The position numbers and the translations under genes are program-made. From Mesostigma viride (Eukaryota; Streptophyta; Mesostigmatophyceae; Mesostigmatales; Mesostigmataceae), in assembly GCA_009746045.1 (NCBI GenBank), contig RPFO01000065.1, forward strand, positions 7,075,210 to 7,139,209: 64,000 bases of DNA, given 5' to 3'. Numbering within the stretch: the stretch's first letter is position 1; each line of letters begins with the position of its first letter. A model generated the notes under the pieces. It saw nothing but the letters and a program-made list of their open reading frames with translations. It did not search any database and was not told where the DNA came from. Positions 57,088 through 64,000 of the stretch are shown here, piece by piece.

Positions 57088-58749
57088 TCACCTGCGTTCA
57101 CGGTGCCAGCCTAGCTCCTGTGGAAAGAAGCGAGCGCGGCCAAATGCCTCGACTGGGTGTGGGCAGCCGCACACGAACTGCGTCACCTCCGCCAGGGCAT
57201 GATAGTCCTCACACTGCCCATCAGCCCACATCGCCTTGATGAGCAGGTGACCTCCCCTTTCCTGAACCTTAGTGACCCAGCCATGGAAGCGCTCCCTCTT
57301 CCTCGCTATCCCCGGAAACAGGGCACACAGGCGCATCCCGATAAGCGCACGTGCTCCATGCTCGGCAAAGTAGGCATTGCAGTCATCCTTTGCTGCTGCC
57401 CTGGCGGCGGTGGCAGTCTTGTAATGCTCAAAGTCAATCTGCGGGTGCTCTTTCAACGCCGCCACCGTGGCAGCTGACAGTTTGCCGGTACTGATCAGCT
57501 CAGGCTGGTGCACCTCTGCCGTACCGCCCACTGTCCAGTGCTGCAGGTGTACATCAGAAATGGGGACCGTCATCCCTGCGCTGCCGCCACCTAATGTCAC
57601 TCTAGAAAACTGGCCCGTCCACGACGGTGCGTAGTAAGGAGAGGCGACAATGCTGTCACGCTCCGTGCGATCGCCTTCCAGATCAAGGACCTTCACCAGC
57701 ATGTGTGGTGCCCACGGCATTCCCTGCCCGCAGGTGACGGCTGGCCGCTTAACAACGAGTAGGTCGCTGCGTCGTATGAGGCTTCCATTCACCTTGAAGG
57801 TGTGCCTGCCGGAAATCAGTGTGCGCAAAGCGGGCGTTGCCGTTGATGTGCTCCCTCGCGCAGCGGGCGCACATGCGCGGTTGATCTGCGCTTGAATCTC
57901 GCGGGCAGGGCAAGCGACGTGTGAGATTACTTGTTTTATGGGCAGCCTCAGTGCTCGTGTTGCCCGCGCAACCGACTGGTCGCCTGCAGATCGCAGCGGT
58001 AAGGGTACCGCCTTGTTCGCTTGCAGTTCACGCTTCTCTTTGAGCTTTTGCTCCATGATGTCGAACAGATTCTCGTTGTTGGCACGCACATCCTCCACGG
58101 ACTTTGGCACCTGCTCAATCCATCCGTCCAGCAACTGCTGCTTCTCAGCGGCGACGATGTCAGGAAAAAGGCTGTGAAGGCTAGCGCAGGTACATCTCCT
58201 GGCACCGCCCTCGTCCCATTCAAAAAGCGGCACTAGACCAGGACTTCCTTTGGGGGCCTTGCCACGCTCTATGAGGAGGCACCCATAGACAGGATCTCCC
58301 TGCGGGGTGTACCCAATGGGCGTGACCCCGTCACAAGCCTCGCCATTAGGCCCTGTGGGCTGCCACTTGTTCACCGGTGCATTTACCAACGTCTCCGATG
58401 CGGCTAGGCGCCAGCGGACATACACGGTCATATCCGGGCCCCAAAACACTTCGAGATCGAACACCTTCGAAGAGCGGTGCCTCTCCCTCTCGGCTTCGGT
58501 TGCTGGCTCATCATCCAAGTCGGCGGTGGCGCCCGCGCCCGCACCCGCGCCGGCGCCTGCGCCCCCACCCCGCCCGCGCCCGCGCGCGCGCCTTGGGTGG
58601 CGCCCGCGCCCGCACCCGCGCCGGCGCCTGCGCCCCCGCCCCCGCCCCGCCCGGGCCCGCGCCCGCGCCCGCGTCTTGGGTGGCGCCCGCGCCCGCACCC
58701 GCGCCTTCTCCCCCGCCCCCGCCCCCGCCCGCGCCCCCGCCCGCGCCAT
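57088..58749 (-). CDS. Unknown element protein (gene A), intact, 553 residues
   Basis: Residues 1 to about 70 are Ala/Arg/Gly low-complexity encoded by the GC hexanucleotide array. Next come an acidic stretch (DLDDEPATEAERERH), VFWGPDMTVYVRWRLA, PIGYTPQGDPVYGCLLIERG, CTCASLHSLFPDIV, and a helical segment (NENLFDIMEQKLKEKRELQA). The last part holds ISGRHTFKVNGSLIRRSDLL, HWTVGGTAEVHQPELISTGK, ALIGMRLCALFPGIARKRER and GWVTKVQERGGHLLIKAMWA, the last resembling a small beta-barrel. No transposase, helicase or nuclease motif was recognised. The start is uncertain: an alternative upstream start in another frame (MSQRGRKGASTADGRWVKSM, near 58846) looks protein-like and would need a splice or frameshift in the repeat. 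It is probably required by the element, since the frame is intact. Confidence 0.6.
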   Translation of the reverse strand: MARAGARAGAGAGEKARVRARAPPKTRARARARAGRGRGRRRRRGCGRGRHPRRARGRGRGGGAGAGAGAGAGATADLDDEPATEAERERHRSSKVFDLEVFWGPDMTVYVRWRLAASETLVNAPVNKWQPTGPNGEACDGVTPIGYTPQGDPVYGCLLIERGKAPKGSPGLVPLFEWDEGGARRCTCASLHSLFPDIVAAEKQQLLDGWIEQVPKSVEDVRANNENLFDIMEQKLKEKRELQANKAVPLPLRSAGDQSVARATRALRLPIKQVISHVACPAREIQAQINRACAPAARGSTSTATPALRTLISGRHTFKVNGSLIRRSDLLVVKRPAVTCGQGMPWAPHMLVKVLDLEGDRTERDSIVASPYYAPSWTGQFSRVTLGGGSAGMTVPISDVHLQHWTVGGTAEVHQPELISTGKLSAATVAALKEHPQIDFEHYKTATAARAAAKDDCNAYFAEHGARALIGMRLCALFPGIARKRERFHGWVTKVQERGGHLLIKAMWADGQCEDYHALAEVTQFVCGCPHPVEAFGRARFFPQELGWHRERR

Positions 58750-59123
58750 GGGTGTGGCCCGCGGCTGGCTTCTTCGGAAATGCGTCCATCGATTTCACCC
58801 ACCGGCCGTCAGCGGTGGATGCACCCTTTCGGCCACGTTGTGACATCAAGCGCGGCGTCCCCAATAGAACAGTCATGCAATATGAATAATCATTAGTATC
58901 AACGATGCGTTCATGCAGGCGTGAACTGTGAAATACAACAAGCATGCAACAACGACTCCAGCACACTTAGTAAATACTGCTCATAATATCTGTGGCACAT
59001 GCAACATGGTTAAAACACACATGGATGACCTGTATGGCTGCACATGAACTGTCCACCTAGAGAAGACTAGAAATTCAGCATGATATCAAGAGCCATCCAC
59101 ACAAATATATGTCTTACCGCAGC

Positions 59124-59781
59124 TTAGGGCTTCTTCGGGTTGAGTTGGCGAATCGAGCTTGTTGAGCCCTGCTCGAAGTAATGCTCAAATGCGATGCCCA
59201 GGCCCGCCAGCACATCATCAAATGTGATTAGTTTCACAGGTGGTCCGAAGAGTTCCAAACGTGGTTGCTAATTTTCAGGCAGTGCCTGAAGGCCGCCTCG
59301 AAAGTGAAACGCGAAAGTGAAAAGGGGTCACAAACCCTATGTTCATATCCTTGACTCCCCCGTCGAGAACGAACCGAAAACCAGCGCCATGAACGAACTT
59401 GTGACGAGTAGATGACGACATCGTGGTTATGGCGTCGTACCCCCCCTGGTGCAGCTGCTGCTTTATCGCCGCCTTCCTGTCCTCTTGCTTCCGCCCGGGC
59501 GAAAACCAGGCGCTTCGCAATGCCTGGAGATGTGATATTCTAATGGGCTTCATGCACTCGTGGCCGCACTTACAGTCGAACGTCTCGTCGGTCACTAGGC
59601 TGCCGGCATGGGTGCTGCCGCTTAGCACTATGGCTGCGAACTTGCGCTTCCCATGGTGTCCCATCACCATGATAGCGAAAGCCAGGAAGCAGATAGCCAC
59701 GATTATGTCCCAGCAAAGCCATAGCACACCTTCCGTTTCGACCGCCATGTCGGCCACTAGTCCGGATAGCTCAATGTGCAC
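59124..59781 (-). CDS. Small Cys-containing element protein (gene B), copy 2
   Basis: Identical in layout to 49270-49927: exon 1 from 59781 with MHIELSGLVADMAVETEGVL, the hydrophobic stretch and FDCKCGHECMKPI, then a probable second exon ending PKKP at 59124-59126. No inactivating change was seen relative to copy 1. The function is unknown. A truncated transposase N-terminal domain is one possibility. Confidence 0.45.
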
Positions 59782-60322
59782 CTGACCTTGACACTAATCG
59801 CACAAACAGCCACAATTTTGCAAGCAAGAAGACATGGCTACCTCGGCATTTCATGAAATGTACTTCGTGAAATGCATTTCGTGAAATGTACTAAGGAACG
59901 TGATTGGCCGGCGTTCGCTCGCCAAATCTCGCAAAATGTACTAAGGCACGTGATTGGTCCCGCAAAATGTACTAAGGAACGTGATTGGCCGGCGAAGATT
60001 CTGTAGGGAATTTTAATTGCAGCAAACAGAATCTTCGCCGGCCAATCACGTTCCTTAGTACATTTTGCGGGACCAATCACGTGCCTTAGTACATTTTGCG
60101 AGATTTGGCGAGCGAACGCCGGCCAATCACGTTCCTTAGTACATTTCACGAAATGCATTTCACGAAGTACATTTCATGAAATGCCGAGGTAGCCATGTCT
60201 TCTTGCTTGCAAAATTGTGGCTGTTTGTGCGATTAGTGTCAAGGTCAGGTGCACATTGAGCTATCCGGACTAGTGGCCGACATGGCGGTCGAAACGGAAG
60301 GTGTACTATGGCTTTGCTGGGA
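59708..60322. repeat. Near-perfect palindrome with 297-bp arms (copy 2)
   Basis: Arms 59708-60004 and 60026-60322, loop 21 bases. One arm mismatch is visible near 60305 (GGTGTACTATGG instead of GGTGTGCTATGG). Otherwise as in copy 1. Confidence 0.95.
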
Positions 60323-61518
60323 TGATTATCATCGTAGTACATCATATGTATTACAGTACATTTCACGAAGTACATTTCATGGAGGCAGAGGGAAAGTTCC
60401 TGTTCATGGTGAGTCGGGGTTAGCAATCACGGCAATGTCGATACATGTACTTGCAGTATATACAAATGCCATAATGTCCTTAGATGCAGCATGAATGTCT
60501 ATTGTTCGGATTTCTTTTATCACGATGCTTAGGATGCCTTCCAACAGAAATCTGCTGCGCTACAGGTCGGGAATACCTGAACTTGATATGCGTGGCCAGT
60601 GGCCATGGCAGCCGGGGTCGGTAAGAATTAACTTCGATAGCCATGAATAATGCGGAAAGTGAACGTTGTCCACCCGCTGCACAGGGAAAATGGCTGCACA
60701 GGAACGGCCTGACGTGATACTGTCGCAAAGCAGTTCTCATAAGCCGACAATTACACATTCGACTTATGATCGATAATCGGCGCAGGCCTTCGACATTCAA
60801 GCGCGCATCGAAACGTCGTGAGGATTTCGGACATTTAGATGAAGTTGGATTGTTTTCGGCCCTCGTATTTGCCATGATCTTGGCCATCCAATCTTTTTGC
60901 TTCGTGCACAGTTTGCGTTTGCAGTTAAGCGTAGGTACATGACAAGCTTGCGTTTGCGTTTGCGTTTGCGTTTGCCTTTGCCTTTGCCTTTGCGTATACA
61001 TTTGCATGTGCGCTTGCGTTGCCGTTTGCTTATGCGTCCCAATGTATGTCTGGCTTTGGGCAATTCTATTTCCTTGTCGTTGGGATATGAGTGGGTGCTG
61101 GCGGTGGTGTTACTGTCGGCAGGTAGAGTGGCAGTGGCTTCAACTTCTGTTGCTTTTTCATTGCATTTGCATTTTCATTGGGTCTCTGTAGTTAACAACT
61201 GCTTTAAATATCTTTGTTAATAGCCGGCTTCAGCTGTAATTTCGATTGCATGTTGCTTTTGAATTGCATTCGCACTGGGCACATGCAGTGGGCATTAGGC
61301 ATTGGTAGTGCAATTACACATGCAGTCACACTTGCAATTGCAATGAAGTTGAAATTGAAGCTGCAGCTAAAATTTGCTACGTGCCTACTGGTACAGTCGC
61401 ATGTGCAGTCAACTTTGTGCTTGTTTATTATTATTATTTCTTCTTCTTATAATTTCTTCTTCTTATTATTATAATTTCTTCTTGCTTTTCGTAATGTGTG
61501 GTGGTTAGAATGGTGATG
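60323..61518. other. Unassigned part of copy 2
   Basis: Corresponds to 50469-51660 of copy 1 with few changes. No gene recognised. Confidence 0.4.
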
Positions 61519-61629
61519 GCAGGGGCAGGAGCAGGGGCAGGGGCAGGGGCAGGGGCAGGGGCAGGGGCAGGGGCAGGGGCAGGGGCAGGGGCAGGGGCAG
61601 GGGCAGGGGCAGGGGCAGGGGCAGGGGCA
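61519..61629. repeat. (GGGGCA)n array, about 18 units (copy 2)
   Basis: Shorter by about six units than in copy 1, otherwise the same sequence and flanks. Confidence 0.95.
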
Positions 61630-61904
61630 ATCATGAGTTGCTTTCGGCCTGGCATGTGCACCAGAACTGGCATATGTGCTCGCAATGCAGCTTGCTACTC
61701 TTGTTCCTTTTGTTTGCCTTTTCTTTTGTTTGGGAACTGTTCGTGCAGGGGGGTGGGATGAGGCCGCGAGTCTCTGGGCAGGGGCATTGACGTGGGTAGG
61801 TGTGTGTCTGGGCTAAGTCTGCAATTGTCGCTGCTGTGCTGTACTTCTGGCTGTGGCTTACGGTGCATTTGTGGCTTGGAGTAGGGGTGAGGCTAGGGTG
61901 GGCG

Positions 61905-63290
61905 CAGGCGCGGGCGTGGGCGTGGGCGTGGGCGTGGCGTGGGCGTGGGCGTGGGTGTGGGTGTGGGCGTGGGCGTGGGCGTGGGCGTGGGCGTGGGCGT
62001 GGGCGTGGGCGTGGGCGTGGGCGTGGGCGTGGTGGGCGTGGGCGTGGGCGTGGGCGTGGGCGTGGGCGTGGGCGTGGGCGTGGCATGGGCGTGGGCGTGG
62101 GCGTGGGCGTGGGCGTGGGCGTAGGCGTGGGAGTGGGCGTGGGCGTGGGCGTGGGCGTGGGCGTGGGCGTGGGCGTGGGTGTGGGTGTGGGCGTGGGCGT
62201 GGGCGTGGGCGTGGGCGTGGGCGTGGGCGTGGGCGTGGGCGTGGGCGTGGGCGTGGGCGTGGGTGTGGGCGTGGGCGTGGGCGTGGGCGTGGGCGTGGGC
62301 GTGGGCGTGGGCGTGGGCGTGGGCGTGGGCGTGGGCGTGGGCGTGGGCGTGGGCGTGGGCGTGGGCGTGGGCGTGGGCGTGGGCATGGGCGTGGGCGTGG
62401 GCGTGCGCGTGCGCGTGGGCGTGGGCGTGGGAGTGGGCGTTGGAGTGGGCGTGGGCGTGGGCGTGAGCGTGGCGTGGGCGTGGGCGTGGGCGTGGGCGTG
62501 GGCGTGGGCGTGGGCGTGGGCGTGGGCGTGGGCGTGGGCGTGGGCGTGGGCGTGGGCGTGGGCGTGGGCGTGGGCGTGGGTGTGGGCGGGGCGGGGCGGG
62601 GCGGGGCGGGGGCGGGGGCGGGGCGGGGCGGGGCGGGGCGGGGCGGGGCGGGGCGGGGCGGGGGCGGGGCGGGGCGGGGCGGGGCGGGGGGGGGCGGGGG
62701 CGGGGGCGGGGCGTGGGCGTGGGCGTGGGCGTGGGCGTGGGCGTGGGCGTGGGCGTGGGCGTGGGCGTGGGCGTGGGCGTGGGCGTGGGCGTGAGCGTGG
62801 GCGTGGGCGTTGGCGTGGGTAGGTGTGTGTCTCAGCTACGTCTGCTATTGTTGCAGCTGCGCTCTACTTCTGGCTGTGGCTTTGGGTATAATTGTGGCTT
62901 GGAGTAGGGGTGAGGCTAGGGTGGGCGTGGGCGTGGGCGTGGGCGTGGGCGTGGGCGTGGGCGTGGGCGTGGGCGTGGGCGTGGGCGTGGGCGTGGGCGT
63001 GGGCGTGGGCGTGGGCGTGGGCGTGGGCGTGGGCGTGGGCGTGGGCGTGGGCGCGGGCGTGGGCGTGGGCGTGGGCGTGGGCGTGGGCGTGGGCGTGGGT
63101 GAGAATGGGCGGGTGCGGGGGCAGGGGCATGGGCATGGGCGGGGCGGGGGCGGGGGGGGGGCGGGGGCGGGGCGGGGGCGGGGCAGGGGCGGGGGCGGGG
63201 CGGGGGCGGGGCGGGGGCGGGGGCGAGGGCGGGGGCGAGGGCGGGGGCGGGGCGGGGGCGGGGGCGGGGGCATGGGCGTGTGCATGGGCG
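61905..63290. repeat. (GGGCGT)n arrays with GGGGC blocks (copy 2)
   Basis: GGGCGT units at 61905-62585 and 62713-62815 are split by a pure G/C block (GGGGC units, 62586-62712) that copy 1 lacks. After the spacer, units continue at 62920-63100, then GGGGGC or GGGGC runs to about 63270. Scattered 5-bp GGCGT units shift the phase. Confidence 0.95.
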
Positions 63291-64000
63291 TTGGGGGGTC
63301 AGGGGGGCTGGGGTTGGGTTTGGGTGGGTGGGTCATTGGTGCAATGTTTGGAGTTGGGGCTTGTGTGTGTGGGGGGGGGGGGGCATGGGGATTGCCATGC
63401 GCGTGCACGTGGGCGTCCGCGTGATCCTCTGTTCGTGTACATGTTCATGCATGTGCCATGACGGCACAATGCATGTCAGATTCGTGACTTTATCGTGTGT
63501 TCCCTAGTTGCAAGTATTACTGCTAAAATTCATTGCAGCATTCCATTCCTTGCATAATGCTTGATTGCTTGCATCAGTTCATTCTATACTTCGATCATGA
63601 CCTGAAGTGCTTAAGTATTACCAGACTCTCGCGCAGTGTCAGAATGTCCAATTTTTTGCACACATGCATGTTTGCACACCAAAGCCCTCATTCCCATGTT
63701 GATAAGGCTAAGTAAAACATTTTTTTTTGTGCGGTGATCCACGAAATGCAGCTGTGAATGGCTCTAGGAGGTCACCAATGGTGGCCAGACCTGTTATTGA
63801 GCATTGGGAGACGTTACAGGGGCATCAATCACAGTTACATTTAGTTCAGATGTAGTTCAATTTAGTACATTATAGTATAAATGTAGTAGAAAATAGTACA
63901 ACCTAGTATATTGTAGCATATACTAGTTCAACTACCTCCAGATGAGATCCAGGGGCTATGGGGACACTTTTTATGCAAAACTGAACTTGAAACAAGCAAA
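63291..64000. other. Right non-coding end of copy 2
   Basis: Matches 53346-54050 of copy 1 apart from a shorter G-run and a few substitutions. No gene. Confidence 0.6.

Larger units (their letters stand above)
55587..64000. mobile_element. Unclassified 8.4 kb element, copy 2 (runs off the window)
   Basis: Starts ACCCTACCAGCCATTAAG, preceded by AAGAT in unrelated DNA. It is collinear with copy 1 at an offset of 9,841 bases at the left end and 9,854 in the middle, with only scattered substitutions and simple-repeat length changes. Window base 64000 corresponds to about 54050 of copy 1, so roughly 60 bases including the right terminal repeat are outside. Both copies have the same orientation. 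Confidence 0.85.

Noticed and set aside
51645-63461. Long frames of Gly-Ala, Val-Gly, Ala-Trp and Gly-Arg repeats on both strands
   Set aside because: All frames of GGGGCA and GGGCGT arrays are open because the period is a multiple of three; lengths differ between copies.
45746-64000. The two 8.4 kb copies as an assembly duplication
   Set aside because: Flanks differ on the left, and the copies differ by substitutions, a frameshift and array lengths. Collapsed or false duplication is still worth checking with long reads.

Overview
The window looks like nuclear DNA of a green alga (Chlorophyta, probably volvocalean or a relative). This rests on GC-rich spliced genes with GT..AG introns, a cyclase-homology subtype typical of green algae, large low-complexity insertions inside a signalling protein, and a dense mixture of LINE, Ty3/Gypsy, CACTA, hAT-like and TTAA-specific elements. 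No tRNA, rRNA, CRISPR array or prokaryotic gene organisation was seen. The species cannot be named from the sequence alone.

Layout. 1-3418: relics of two LINE families, one carrying RING-like and C2H2-like finger relics upstream of its reverse transcriptase. 3930-6206 (minus): a two-exon, membrane-anchored glycosyltransferase-like gene. 7635-18211 (plus): the most notable host gene. Six exons encode a complete ammonium transporter (Amt/Rh family) that runs straight into two class III nucleotide-cyclase homology domains, about 1,970 residues in all. Its introns carry several minisatellites, one of which has copied the exon 5 splice donor eight times. 18212-26820: mostly non-coding DNA with LINE remnants. 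26821-28775: a (TTG)n array of about 1.4 kb, split near its right end by a small CACTA-ended insertion. 29301-32748: a TTAA-flanked inverted-repeat element with a hAT-like element nested inside it.

33700-54260: a Ty3/Gypsy-type retroelement on the minus strand, badly rearranged. Its gag-like gene is present in two direct copies plus one inverted partial copy. One direct copy is split by a 4.4 kb CACTA element (34561-38966), and the other copy preserves the empty site. Its pol gene is split by an 8.4 kb terminal-inverted-repeat element (45746-54112) of a kind I do not recognise.

54814-64000: an unrecognised acidic, coiled-coil ORF, interrupted by a second, nearly identical copy of the same 8.4 kb element, which runs off the window. 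Each copy encodes a roughly 553-residue unknown protein (intact in copy 2, frameshifted in copy 1), a small Cys-containing protein, a palindrome with 297-bp arms, about 175-bp satellite units and long G-rich hexanucleotide arrays.

Two candidates for something undescribed stand out: the ammonium-transporter/tandem-cyclase fusion, and the 8.4 kb element. Gene models are by eye, and exon boundaries follow reading frame and GT/AG only.
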